From NCBI GenBank assembly GCA_936432065.2, contig OW386292.2, positions 98,661,829 to 98,725,828 on the forward strand: 64,000 bases of DNA. The letters run 5' to 3'. The stretch is from Rutpela maculata. Its lineage: Eukaryota; Arthropoda; Insecta; Coleoptera; Cerambycidae. The notes beneath the pieces are model-generated. The model saw only the letters and a list, made by a program, of their open reading frames with translations. It was not told the origin of the DNA and did no database searches. The stretch's first letter is position 1. Every line of letters starts with the position of its first letter. The position numbers and the translations under genes are program-made. Positions 39,476-50,873 of the stretch are shown piece after piece.

Positions 39476-40761
39476 TATTAGACCAGGCAAATCTCAGTGT
39501 AAAATGGGTTTGGCGTGAACTATTTGGGGGCAGTTATTTGTTTATCGCAATGGATAGCTCTATTAATGTAGGATAAGTACATAAAGCCGCAAAAAATCCC
39601 GACGTGAGCTAAAGCCGCCATTTAGAAAAAATGGCCGCCAGAGACATTTTCTTTAAAACCATATATCTTAGTAACCGTTGCTCCGATTTTAGATTTCTTT
39701 TTTTTGTTCCATTCCTCACTTCACATTTTACAGAAAGTATGATTACATATTTTACGATGAATTAAACGATAAACTTAGGAAATTAAAAAATAATTTAAAT
39801 ATTACGGAAATTTAAACTTTTGTAAACTCGAGACGTTTGTACTGAAATTTCTAGTCAATTTTTGAAAAAATAATTTTAATAAAAGTTCTAGAGCACACAA
39901 TTAGCTTTCATTTGTTTTTTGGCCGATGTTACTAACTCAAATATTAACGGAGTAATAGTTATTTATATATAAAATTGTAATCATTTTTAATAAAGTACAT
40001 AAGGTATAAAGGGTGTCCAGTCAGTGTTCTCTCGGAAGATTGTGCAAAACGGCTAACTTTATAAAAAAACTTTCTTCACAAAACTTTCAATGTTTCGTCT
40101 TTACTACAACTTAAAATTATTTTCAATTATATAAGGTGTCACAAAAAAGAGTCACACAAGAAAGTATATTTTTTTTAAATAGAACAGCCTGTATTTCCTT
40201 AAGGCCAGTTAAGCCTCCAACCTAAAATATTTTGCCAAGTTATTTTTTTCTGTTTTTTTTTTGTGCAATTTACAAACATTTTTGACTGGCATATCCCCGC
40301 GATTTATTAATCGTTATTTCTAAAAATGTGGGATGTTGTTTGATAATGATGTATTTACTGAAAAACATTTTTGAAATAAATCTTTAGTATATCGGGTGTC
40401 CAAAATATTTGCGTAAATTTCTTGGTATTTAATTATTATTTTTCCCATTTTTCTAAAATGGAATGCCTAGGTATACTTTTTTTTCATGAATGAATAAAAC
40501 ATAAAATTCCTCATATTTAAATATCTCTTTATTTCTATTTCAAACGTTTTTTGAGATATGATTATATCAAATAATTTTTGCGTAAAATCTATATTTTGTT
40601 TTACATTTTTTTCACTTTTTTTAAACGGAATGCCTATAATTTTTTTAAATGGATGAGTAACGCTTACAATTTCTCACATTTTGATATCGTACACTTTCTT
40701 TTATGAACGGCTCTTGAGCAATAATTTTTTTTCACGATATTGAAACTAACCTAACAACTGC
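39476..40761. other. Repetitive AT-rich noncoding sequence
   Basis: No protein-like ORF. The phrase GGGTGTCC recurs (about 40013 and 40393), and the tone is of decayed DNA-transposon untranslated sequence; it may belong to the transposase fragment that follows. Confidence 0.4.
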
Positions 40762-40985
40762 TCAAAATGTCCACCATTTTGATTCAGGTAACACTGAGGT
40801 CTCTTGATAAATGAGCGCCTCACACTGTAACATATCAACATTTATACGATTGAAACACCGACGAATCCTTTCCATCATATCTTCTCGAGTCGTTGGTTCT
40901 ACTTTATAAACGTCTGACTTCACAAATCCCCAAAGAAAAAACCCAGTGAAGTCAGGTCGGGTGACTTAGGCAGCCATGTAATGAG
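40762..40985 (-). pseudogene. C-terminal fragment of a Tc1/mariner-type transposase
   Basis: The minus-strand frame contains T-R-P-D-F-T-G-F-F-L-W-G-F-V-K and V-Y, which corresponds to the common W-P-P-R-S-P-D-L-T-P-x-D-F-F-L-W-G block of DDE transposases in insects. An in-frame stop interrupts the start of the block and the fragment ends W-W-T-F-stop. About 70 codons remain, so it is a relic. Confidence 0.6.
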
Positions 40986-41403
40986 ACCTAACATAATTTA
41001 ATAAAATAATAAATTAAAACTATATAGTAGTCGGGCAGTCGAGTAGTCGAGTTCTGCGTCGCTCCAATAAAAAACCTTAATATAACCGGTAAAAACAAGA
41101 AAAACACGAGATATAACCAAACCAGTGCGTACATAAAAATTTTCCTAAAATTATAGTGTAAATCCAAAGTTCCTATGTACATTAACAATTAAATAACTTC
41201 CGATTTATTACATAAACTTAAACAGTGCTGAAAAATATTAGTTAGTTCCCTCAACGAGTGTTTAAAAAGATTCAGGTTAAGTGCTCAAGTACCGCAATTA
41301 AAAAAAAGGCAACAACATCTGTTTTCGATAAGATACAAGAGTTTGCTGTTAGGGAATCATAGGCGGCTCGTTAATGTGAGCTTAATAACCTCCGTTTTCT
41401 AAA

Positions 41404-42152
41404 ATGCGTAATGGAGACCCTTCAAATGCAGAAATTCTTGCTGTTCTCAAAGATATTAAGGAAGATATAAACATCATCAAGGAAAATCTGCGTTCCACAA
41501 CCGAAAAATTCGAAAATAAAATTAAGGAATTGGAGGCCGAAAATTCGCTACTAAAATTAAGATTATTAACAACAGAAAGGAAAATACGCAAAAATAATTG
41601 CATTATTTACGGCGTCAAGGTCAGCTAAGGAACACCAGTCTTGGCGGCAGTTTTTAAAGTTCTCCGTGAAAATCTAGATATAACAATTTCTACAAGTGAC
41701 GTAAATAACTGTTATCAGCTTAAACATATTAGAGACAAACCTATATTTCTTGAGCTCATATCATACCTCAAAAAAGAAGAATTTTCAAAAGTTTATCAAA
41801 ACTCAAAAACACCGGTATTTATTTCAATGACGACCTGACTTACGAAGATAGGCTAGAGAGAAAGCAGTTACTCGAATATATGAAAAAAGCTAAATCAAAA
41901 GATTTACCTACAAAAATTACAAAAAACAAGCTCATAATTGGTGGACAAACTTACACGCTAGCTGATCTCAAAAACATCGATTCCGACAATGTGACGTCAA
42001 CCAACTTGACACCAGGCAGTGATTCTGAAGCCGAAGCTGACACCAGTTGTGAAATAAAGCAAACACGTTCCTGGGGAATCAGACAACTGCATCAACAACC
42101 TCGAGGGCCAACCAAAGTGAGTCCGCTACAAAACCTAGGCAAGGGTCACTGA
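41404..42152 (+). pseudogene. LINE ORF1 remnant (coiled coil)
   Basis: Begins with a coiled coil (I-L-A-V-L-K-D-I-K-E-D-I, E-L-E-A-E-N-S-L-L) and R-K-N-N-C-I-I-Y-G, typical of insect LINE ORF1 proteins. The frame breaks at 41626, resumes at 41641-41838, breaks again, and ends with the block L-I-I-G-G-Q-T-Y-T-L. At least two frameshifts or stops. Confidence 0.65.
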
Positions 42153-42199
42153 AACCTCAAAGAACAGTTACTCGGAATCATTTGCGAAATATCCTAAAG

Positions 42200-42541
42200 T
42201 AAGCTATCGCGATAATAGTAGTCCAATATATGTATGTATATGTATGTGTATGTATGTATGCGTATATGCATGTATATGTGTGTGTATATATATAATAAAG
42301 GAAAAAATCTGCTAAAATAAATAAATTTAAGTAAAACTCTAACAATAAATATTAGTTATAACTAACAACAACAGTCATATCAATAAATAATCGTACCAAT
42401 AAATAAATTAACAAATAAGTAATAATAACTTAATTAATCTTTTTTTTTTGTTTTCCTTTTTGAATATCTTTACTTTTGAATATCTATACTTTTCGCCTTG
42501 TATATATGTGTGTACTTTAAGCATTTATCTGTTATTTCAAT
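42200..42541 (+). other. Spacer between LINE ORFs with TATG/TATA repeats
   Basis: Contains a (TATG/TGTA)n run at 42231-42292 and AT-rich sequence, and no gene. Confidence 0.5.
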
Positions 42542-43612
42542 ATGCAGCAGTCTTTTAAAATTTGTCATATCAATACAAGGTCCTTGGTAAAAAATTTCTC
42601 TAAACTTAAAGAAGTTGCTTACAATAAATATGACATAATAGCTATATCAGAATCTTGGTTAAATGCAGGTATACTGGATGAAACGGTGGCTCTCTCTGGC
42701 TATAAACTTTTCAGACAAGACAGATTAGGTCGCGGAGGTGGTGTTGCAGCATATATCAAGCACACAATTAAAGCAAGTCCAATACATTTCATGAAAGGAA
42801 ATTTAACCGAGCAACTATGGCTTCCACGTGAATTTAAAAATAAAAAATATGCATTAGGTACCCTCTACTCTCCTCACGCCTCCCTCTATCAAGTATTCCT
42901 AAATGAATTTGAAAACCTGCTAACTTTGGCTGTGCCTACATTTGATTATATACTGTGCGCGGGAGACTTAAATATAGATGTTCTGGACTCGCTTAGTAAA
43001 GAGTGCATAATGTTTAACAATGTCATCAGTTCATTTGGTTTAAAGCAGGTAATTGACCAACCTACTCGTATTAGTTCAACCTCTATGAAATTACTCCATG
43101 TAATTATATGTACAGAAGATCTAAATATTGTACAACCTTCCGTCTTGCAACCTTTTTCTGACCACTGCTTGATTCACTGCTCCATTGGCGTAGATACGCA
43201 CAAATTTCAACCTTTCGAATACACATATAGAGATTTTAAAAATTTCAAAGAAGATGACTTCATTATTGCCCTGACTGATAAAAATCTTCAACAAATTTAT
43301 CGCATTAATAATATTGATGACAAAATCGAAACTTTCAACAGGCTTCTATTAGAAACGTTTGACTCCCATGCCCCTGTAAAAACTGTCGTAATTAGGAAAA
43401 AAAGGCACCGTGGCTTACTGACACCCTCAAGTTTATGATGTCACTTCGTGACAAGGCTCTTTCTAAATTTAAAAAAACTAAGGCACCCCACCATTGGATC
43501 TATTAGAGTTACGAAACCTAACTAACAGCACTATCAAACGTGAAAAAAAAAGCCTACTTAGAATTCAAATTACGCAGTAAAAACAAACATGTATGGAAAG
43601 AACTAAAAGAGT
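42542..43612 (+). pseudogene. LINE endonuclease (APE domain), start of ORF2
   Basis: ATG at 42542. Endonuclease/exonuclease/phosphatase fold: H-I-N-T-R-S-L near residue 8, S-E-S-W-L near 35, G-D-L-N-I-D near 140 and S-D-H-C-L-I near 210. It nicks target DNA for target-primed reverse transcription. The main frame stops at 43436-43438; the following linker continues in another frame to the TA repeat at 43615. ORF2 then resumes at 61544. Confidence 0.85.
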
Positions 43613-43614
43613 TA

Positions 43615-43642
43615 GATATATATATATATATATATATATATA
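43615..43642. repeat. (TA)n microsatellite
   Basis: Uninterrupted TA run inside LINE ORF2. Together with 43741-43780 and 61410-61545 it marks the insertion zone of element C. Confidence 0.9.
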
Positions 43643-43689
43643 ATGAATAATGAAAATAATGAAGGATAATCACGTCCGACTAGTTAAAG

Positions 43690-43737
43690 AACAATCTAAA
43701 TTTAGACATTGTCCGAAGCCCTACTAAATTTAGATTG

Positions 43738-43739
<2 letters not shown>
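43690..43739. repeat. Perfect 16-bp inverted repeat (hairpin)
   Basis: AACAATCTAAATTTAG at 43690-43705 is the exact reverse complement of 43724-43739, with an 18-bp spacer. It lies between two TA runs and belongs neither to the LINE ORF nor to the LTR, so it may be a small TA-targeting inverted-repeat element. Confidence 0.8.

Positions 43740-43740
<1 letters not shown>

Positions 43741-43780
<40 letters not shown>
43741..43780. repeat. (TA)n microsatellite, left flank of element C
   Basis: Pure TA run ending directly at the first base of the LTR. Confidence 0.9.
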
Positions 43781-43784
<4 letters not shown>

Positions 43785-44144
43785 AGATCACGGTTCACAT
43801 GAATGACTTTTTAAAAACTTTTATTTAGTTACATGGAGCCAACGTTGGCTCTTGGAGAAGGAATATAATAATAAATTAGAAGTGTTGCATTCTAACTGAG
43901 TTTAATAACTGATTCAACAAAACGTGTTTAGTCATATTTATAACATACAGAACCTGAGTAAGCAAAATATATAACAAAGGAATTGCAGTTCTGCAGTCTG
44001 CACAAGTTATGAGAAACAAAGGTGTAATATGATATCTTGAAGATAAGCAATTAATAAGAGAAGCTGTTATCGTGAAATACGATATACCTGTGAAGGTTTA
44101 TTATGGCTAAGTCGCAATAAGATAGCGTGTAATATTATATAACA
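43781..44144 (-). repeat. 3' LTR of element C (plus-strand left)
   Basis: 364 bp, TGTTAGATCACGG...TATATAACA on the plus strand. It matches 61049-61409. Confidence 0.95.
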
Positions 44145-44156
44145 ACTTCCCCCTTA
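44145..44156 (-). other. Polypurine tract of element C
   Basis: On the minus strand AAGGGGGAAGT abuts the 3' LTR. Confidence 0.8.
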
Positions 44157-44378
44157 ATAAAAAAGTTGATGTTATGCAGCAACTTTTGAAAATTGTTAAA
44201 ACGTTAAATGAATATAATGCAAAAATAAATTGAAACAATGTTGAATGAATACAAAGCAAAATAATAAAATAATGTAAAAGTTAAAATTGGTAAGCGATAA
44301 TAAAACATTACATAACGTAATAAGGATAAAATACAATAGTCTAAATTAATAGACGAGGGTAAAACTCCACATGAAAGT

Positions 44379-46217
44379 CTATGTTAACTCGATGTCCTCT
44401 TCTTCTTGAGGTCTAATACCGGGTCGCTTTCTTGGAGGGATCAGTCTAGGAAATTTGGTAAATACTCTGCTTCGCTCTGAAGGAGGTGAAGGAGGGTTAT
44501 CCGTTGAGGGTTGGATTCGCAATGCTCCACATCTTCTTCTTCTGCATTTACAAGTTATGTAAAGTAGAACTAATAGGATGATGAGAGTGATTATGAAATA
44601 TGTGAACCAAGATATGTGTTTGGTCACAAAACGTTCATTTATGAGGTCATCCAAGTCTTTGGAATATTGGTCCAATTTGTTTTTAGCAATATCTAGGTCT
44701 TCTACGTCGAGATTGTTTAATTTGAGAGGTTTTAATTTTGGAATTTCGATTTTGTCGGGCATGTGATTACAGCATTCAAAAGGAATTTGGATAGGATGTG
44801 AATTGTCCTTAATTTCGGAAAAGTCTTTGGCACTGGCTTGTATTCTAGTAATGCCTGCATAGGCGTAACATCCTGGTTGTAGTTTGATGATGGAATTTTT
44901 GTTGATTAACTCTGTTGTGGATTCTCTCTTTGGACAGTTGATGGTAATGTGAAGTGGTTCGGAATTAATTACTAGCCATGTGTTGTCTTCAAGTTCTTGG
45001 ACGTTGTATCCCTGACTAATAATGAAGGAAGTTTGACAGTTTTCTGGAAGTTTTGGCAATGGTTTTAGTATTCTGGCTTCACATATGGCATTTTGGTCGA
45101 TAGGATAGGCAAACAGGTTCGAACATAGTTTGGTTCCAAAATAAAGCGGTTTGCATTCTTTCAAATTTTGTATAGGTATGTACATCAAAGAATCATCATC
45201 TCTCGCGATATATTTTTGTGAAATAGATAAAATGTGATGTAGACCAGTTCTGTTATCAAGTATCGGGATAGGATATAGGCGATAGGTGTTATAATTTTGG
45301 GGTTCAACAAGTGGTATTGTTAAAACAAATACTAAGTTAGAATCCATTTGAAACGCTTGTAATTCAATAATATCCAAATACTTAGCAACTGCCGATAATT
45401 TAATGGGGAGAGGCAAATTGTTCCTTCGTAAGCTCTGTGAAATTTCTTGTAATGCTGTTACCAAATGATTAGGGGTTATGATTGACGTGTGAATGATTCC
45501 TAGTCTGGCAAATGTTATTGAATTTAGAATGTCGTTTAAATTATCTTCGATATACAAATAGCTTGCCATTAATTGTTCGGAAATGTATAAAAATTTTAGT
45601 TTTATGTGAGCAGCCTCGATAGCTTGAGTCATTGTTTGAATTGTGTGTTCTATTTCTTCGAGATCTTTGTTAAAGGTTTCCTCGTCAATTTGTAATTTTT
45701 GTATAGTCGAGTTGAAGTTTTTAATAACAGAAGTTGTAACTGAAATTTGATTTTTGATTAAGTTTTCCAATTGATGTTCGTCATTATTTAGTTTATTTAT
45801 ACAATTAGTATAGTACTGGCCATCTTCAGCATCTAGGTTACCAGTTATGGATTTGAATATTGTACCGATACCGTTAAGTATTCCTCGTTTATATCTTTTT
45901 GTATCTGAAAAGATTTCGTCAAATTTCATTTTTATAGAGTTGGATATTTGTGTTAAAAGGTTAAAGTCTGTTTTAATTTCACTCGTAAAAATAATTGACT
46001 TATGATCACCATTATGGAGAGTGTACAGGATTCTGTCTAAGATATTTTGATTTTTGTCAAAAGCTAGTTTGAGGGATGAAATGTTTTTATGCACTAGTAG
46101 AGTCCATTTGTCATTTGTCACCACGATGTCCGTGTCTTGGTGGTAGTATACACCAACGGTGTTATTGATTGGGATAATTTTGTATTGACAGAGTGCTGAT
46201 CCGAACAGCAGGAGAAA
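44379..46217 (-). CDS. env: Env-like fusion glycoprotein of element C
   Basis: Errantivirus envelope of the baculovirus F-protein type, expected to mediate cell entry. The frame opens at a splice acceptor (about 46218), encodes a hydrophobic signal (L-L-L-F-G-S-A-L) and runs to 44379, about 612 codons. A furin-like R-Y-K-R site (about 45890) is followed by a Gly/Ile-rich fusion-peptide-like stretch. A helical region with conserved coiled-coil features follows. A transmembrane segment (F-I-I-T-L-I-I-L-L-V-L-L-Y-I) lies near the C-terminus, followed by a basic Cys-Arg tail. The frame shows no stop. There is no in-frame ATG before the signal, so the start codon probably comes from a spliced leader. 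The downstream ATG at 46124 would lack the signal peptide. Confidence 0.82.
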   Translation of the reverse strand, partial: FLLLFGSALCQYKIIPINNTVGVYYHQDTDIVVTNDKWTLLVHKNISSLKLAFDKNQNILDRILYTLHNGDHKSIIFTSEIKTDFNLLTQISNSIKMKFDEIFSDTKRYKRGILNGIGTIFKSITGNLDAEDGQYYTNCINKLNNDEHQLENLIKNQISVTTSVIKNFNSTIQKLQIDEETFNKDLEEIEHTIQTMTQAIEAAHIKLKFLYISEQLMASYLYIEDNLNDILNSITFARLGIIHTSIITPNHLVTALQEISQSLRRNNLPLPIKLSAVAKYLDIIELQAFQMDSNLVFVLTIPLVEPQNYNTYRLYPIPILDNRTGLHHILSISQKYIARDDDSLMYIPIQNLKECKPLYFGTKLCSNLFAYPIDQNAICEARILKPLPKLPENCQTSFIISQGYNVQELEDNTWLVINSEPLHITINCPKRESTTELINKNSIIKLQPGCYAYAGITRIQASAKDFSEIKDNSHPIQIPFECCNHMPDKIEIPKLKPLKLNNLDVEDLDIAKNKLDQYSKDLDDLINERFVTKHISWFTYFIITLIILLVLLYITCKCRRRRCGALRIQPSTDNPPSPPSERSRVFTKFPRLIPPRKRPGIRPQEEEDIELT

Positions 46218-46228
46218 CCTGAAAATAA
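46208..46228 (-). promoter_or_regulatory. Splice acceptor for env subgenomic RNA
   Basis: On the minus strand AAATTTATTTTCAG precedes GTTTCTCC, right after the pol stop codon (46231-46233). The env signal-peptide frame opens directly behind it, as in gypsy-type env mRNAs. Confidence 0.6.
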
Positions 46229-46230
46229 AT

Positions 46231-48195
46231 TTAATTTTCAGTATATGGTTTCATTCTATCAAAATTTACTTTGGTTTCTTGTTTCGTTTCGAGGTTTAAT
46301 AAGGTAGCAGAATTTTGAAAAATTTCTTTTATTTTAAAAGGACCGTTAAATTTGTTTTGCAATTTGTTTTTGATTTGTGATTCTTTTACGTAAACTAAGT
46401 CACCTATTTTGTATTCGGGTCGTTTTTGGGGAACATTTCTATCAAAGCGAACTTTCGCTTTCTCCTTTTGAGCTTGCGTTCGACTACGGGCTATTTTATA
46501 GTAGTGGAATATTCTGTTGTTTAAATCCCTAACGTATTTGGTTATTAACTCTTTTTGGTTATACAAAGTTTCAGGTGGTCTGTTGGACGTATGTCCAAAT
46601 ACAAGTTCGTATGGGGTGAAACCGTGTGTTTTATTTACTGAATTGTTATAGCATATTACTGCATATGGTAATATTGTGAAAGGATGTTCGTTCGGATTTT
46701 CAGTTTTATGAATTCTTATCATTTCAGCTAAAGTAGCATGAAATCTTTCTATGGATCCGTTCGATTGGGGATGTCCTACGCTTGAATAAGTTAATTTTAT
46801 GTCGTAGAGGGTGCAGAGATCTTTGAGCAAACGGTTGTCAAATTCGCCACCGTAATCGCAATGGATTCTTAGCGGGGTGCCGTAATGTTGAAAGTATAAC
46901 AACAAGGTATTTACGACGGATTTTGCGGATTTGTCCGGGACTGCATAGGCTTGTGTAAATTTAGTTAACTCGTCGCGAATAGTTAAAGCGTAATTTCGAG
47001 TTGGGAATTCAAATAAATCGATATTAATTCTTTCGAATGGTGTTCTTGGGGTTTCTGTGACTACTAGAGGGTTGTTAAGGTTTTTCCGGCATACTTTAGT
47101 CTTTTGGCAAGTTTCGCAATTTTTTATAAAATTTTCAACGTCTTTAGTTAGACCTTGCCAAGTGTATTTTTCTCTAATTCTTCGAATCGTTTCATTTATT
47201 CCACGGTGTAGATTATTTTTACCAAAATGATTTTGCTCCAATATAATTGGAATTTCATCTTCGTCGGCAGTTCTGACGATATCTTGACAAATTACTACTT
47301 TTAAGTCTTTTTCCGCAAAAATGAATGATAGGATTTCAAGAATGGGGAGGTCTAAGTTATTTTCGACAAAGTATGTCTTAGAGAGATCTAGAACATCTTG
47401 GTTTTTAAATAATACCAAAAATAAATGTTCAATTACGGATTCGATATCAAACGGTAGGGGAATGATAAAATATCTCCTATGTCTGACTGTTTTGCTCGAT
47501 ACAATATTGATTTTATCGTTATGAAATTCGGGGTTTTCTTCGAATATGTCCTCGATAATTTTGTGATGTAGGTCTTGTAAGTTATTTTGTTGGAAGAAGG
47601 TTATAATATCTTTATGTTCTCGATACAAAAGTTGTTTGTTCGAGGCTTTGATTTTCGAATAGTCAATTAAAGATGTTGTTTTATATAGGTTGGTGAAAGT
47701 TTCAAATTCTCGGGAAATTTGTTCGTTAGTGATTTCGTTGTTATCGTCTGGGTTTTCGTCGTCGTCTGATTCTTCGTCATTCGCGGCTAGAACTTTTGAA
47801 TAGAATTTGGAACATTCGGAAAAATGGTTAATTTTGATTCTGGAAAGTGCGTCCGCGTTCTTATTGATTTTACCGGGTTTATAAATTATTTCATAGTCGT
47901 ACTCTTCTAATTTGAGTCGCCAACGGGCAAGTCTACTTTCTGGATCTTTTATAGAGAATAGCCAGGTGAGTGGTCTATGGTCGGTGACAAGCTTGAACTT
48001 TCTACCATACAGATATGGTCTAAAGTGCTTTACACTCCATACTATCGATAAAAGCTCGCGTTCAATCGTTGAATATTTAGTTTCTGCACTGCACAAGGTT
48101 CTAGAAGCATAGGCAATGGGTAAATCTTTGCCAATAGGCCCCTGGCTCAGCACCGAACCGACGGCAAATGCGCTCGCATCAGTGGTTAGAACGAA
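46231..48195 (-). pseudogene. pol: Pol of element C: RNase H and integrase part
   Basis: The first part is RNase H (T-T-D-A-S near 48180, in the frame before a one-base shift; then A-Y-A-S-R-T-L, T-D-H-R-P-L-T-W-L, D-A-L-S-R-I). The integrase has an H/C zinc finger (H-F-G-K...C-E-T-C-Q) near 47150-47230. Its catalytic acidic residues are in I-N-I-D-L-F (47010), H-C-D-Y-G-G-E-F (46850) and S-I-E-R-F-H (46755). It ends K-P-Y-T-E-N. A frameshift near 48195 separates it from the upstream part. Confidence 0.85.
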
Positions 48196-48202
48196 AGGTT
48201 CA

Positions 48203-48758
48203 TCAAAGTTGGTAGATTAATATCGGAGTGGTCGTTAATGTTTGTTTTAAATTTTGAAAAGAATTTATACAATCATTGTTAGAAAAATTTACCGTTTTTG
48301 GTATTGCATTCGCGTTTATAATTGAGGTTAAAAATTCTCCATTGTTATCGATTTTGACAATAGCATTTGGTAAGCGTACTTTCTCGTTTTCCTGGGCTAA
48401 CAGTATAGCCTCGGTATTTCGCAGGTTACATTTTAGTTTACAAATTTTTTCCATGCGAGGTTCAATAGAAATTAAATTTTTGATGTTGCTTAAATTTGAA
48501 TTTTTTGTATCAGGATTAATAGTCGGTTGTAAAGGTAAATTTACTGCAGTTTCTTCCGTAACTTTAAATAGTGGTACGGTTTTGAAATTTGTGACTAGTT
48601 GTTTATTTTTAAAGTCTACTTTGCATTCGTAATGTTCTAGGAAGTCTGCGCCTAATAATCCATCAAAATCTATATCTAGATTATAGATATAAACTTTGTG
48701 TGACTCATCTGAAAAGGGGATGAGAACAGATTCGTTGATATAAATTTTTTGATCAGTG
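48203..48758 (-). pseudogene. pol: Pol of element C: protease end and pre-RT region, RT deleted
   Basis: Starts right after D2 in the frame of the upstream protease half and includes the retropepsin G-L-L-G-A-D-F block (about 48655). The pre-RT linker has L-P-N-A-I-V-K-I and then passes directly into C-I-N-S-F-Q-N-L-K, the segment that normally precedes RNase H. No Y-x-D-D, L-P-F-G or other RT motif is present, so about 0.8-1 kb with the RT domain is missing near 48300. This makes the element non-autonomous. Confidence 0.8.
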
Positions 48759-48762
48759 ATAC

Positions 48763-50823
48763 TGTTGTAGAACTCTCCAAAATCGTCCTAAGTTGAAGAC
48801 ATAATCAAAATTCGACTTAGGCAAAAATTTCATTTAAAGACATTTTCGGGAGTCTGCAGAGGCGCAGATCAGTCCACAAGGACCGTTTTGGGTTCTATAA
48901 GGCGTTGGAAATGGAAAAATGTTTTTGGTTCAGAATATCAGAGTAGAAGTATATAATGACAAAGATTTATGAATAATATACTTTTTTAAAGGTACCATAA
49001 ATTGGACTTTGAAAAATAATATTTTTGGAAGGGCGTCAAAATTTGGCCCAAGAATCGATTTATCGAAAGTACGCCAAAGTTTCACTTGCAGACTAATTTT
49101 TCAAAACTGCGTTGAAATTTGGCTTGAAGATCGATTTTTCAAAAGTACGCCAAAATTTCACCCGCAGATTAACTTTTCAAAAGTACCTTGAAATTTGGCT
49201 TGAAAATCGATTTTTCAAAAGTACGCCAAAATTTCACCCGCAGATTAACTTTTCAAAAGTACCTTGAAATTTGGCTTGAAAATCAATTTTTCAAAAGTAC
49301 GCCAAAATTTCACCCGCAGATTAACTTTTCAAAAGTACCTTGAAATTTGGCTTGAAAATCGATTTTTCAAAAGTACGCCAAAATTTCACCCGCAGATTAG
49401 TTTTTCAAAAGTACCTTGAAATTTGGCTCGAAAATCAATTTTTCAAAAGTACGCTAAAATTGGTCTTAAACTGGATTTTTCAAAAGTACCACGAAGTCAG
49501 TTTAAAAAGTACCACGAAAATATACTTTAAATTATTTTTTATTTTTTATTCCTCAACCAAAGACATTGACCTTTGAGGTACGATCATTGAAAGCACAATT
49601 CTAAAGTATGAGCATAAAATTTTAACGATGCACTGCATCCAAAAGGCAAAATAGAAGATTTTGTCAAAGCCGGCGTAGTGCCGATAAGCAAAAATTGATA
49701 AAAATCAATGCACATGTACAAGGCCGGTTTCTCGCATGGAAAGAGTTTGGATTGACCCAGCGGCTCGCAATTTGGTCGAGCGCGTTGAGTAGTCCAGACA
49801 AAGCGATAGTAGAAAAGCCAATAACGGGGCTTTTCAAATGACAAAGTTATAGAGGAAAACGCCTTGTGCATAAAAATCCAAAAATTCAATTTTGCCTAAT
49901 AGTCGCTCGAAGGTGAGACGCTGCCAAATCGATATTATTAATCGACTGTGATAAGGGTTAGTAAGTCGTGGACTGATCGAACGCCACTCAACTTATGCAG
50001 TAATAAGTCCTCTGAATGTGTTTGAGTACGTGAATCTCCACGATACAAGAACTTTAAAGCTAGGTAGTCTCTAGCGAAACTAAATTCATTTAGTAAAACT
50101 TTTTTAAGTTAATTTCAGTCAGCCTTGATTATTCATTTACCCAGAGTCTGAAATGATTCTAAAAGCTCACATTTTGATTTTGAGAAGGTACGTATGAATC
50201 TTTTCTACCTAATCGATCGTTAGCGTGAGCGCTCTCGCTTGTATGGTCTGAAAGTCACTACCTTGATTGGGGAAGGCACGATTCTTTCTTGAGAATTTTG
50301 TATAACCAATTCTGTTAAATAAACGGATTCTTTGAACTAATATTTCTTAATTGATCTTGAGGCCTGTTGACGGTCTATAATCCCTGGAACTTTCGTAGAG
50401 AAAGCCGGATGTGTCGAGTTAATTCGCATTAACGTTTGACCTTCTGGTTGCTTTACGAAGGTTTGATAGGGATTTTTTTATGCGTTTTTTGAGAAATATA
50501 TTCCGTTATTAATGGACCAAAACGTGATTTTCGCGTACCAAAACTAATCCCTCCGCAGAGAAATTCTTCGGTTGGGATTTTTTTATGCAAAAATTCAGGA
50601 AATTAAGAGGTGCCTAAACCCCCAACGAGGGAATTCGGGTCCAGAGAGAGCGTAGTTTCCGATCTGTGGTAGTGCCGCCTTGGTCCCATTACTCGGCTAC
50701 CGAAGTGCATCTTATCTCGAACCCGCCTGGGAGGTAGAAGAACGGGGTAATACGCGACTGGCGCCCCCTGAGAAATAAATTGGTGTCGCGTCATTTTGAC
50801 GTCCGGTAGTGCGTTCTTCTACA
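48763..50823 (+). repeat. 5' LTR of D2
   Basis: TGTTGTAGAACTC...TTCTTCTACA, 2,061 bp, with five 76-bp-type units at about 49060-49450. Confidence 0.95.
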
Positions 50824-50841
50824 TGGCGCCCAACGTGGGGC
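50824..50841 (+). other. Primer binding site of D2 (tRNA-Lys)
   Basis: TGGCGCCCAACGTGGGGC directly behind the 5' LTR, identical to D1. Confidence 0.85.
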
Positions 50842-50873
50842 GTTGTTAGTCAGCAGGGCTTTCTGGAAAGGAT

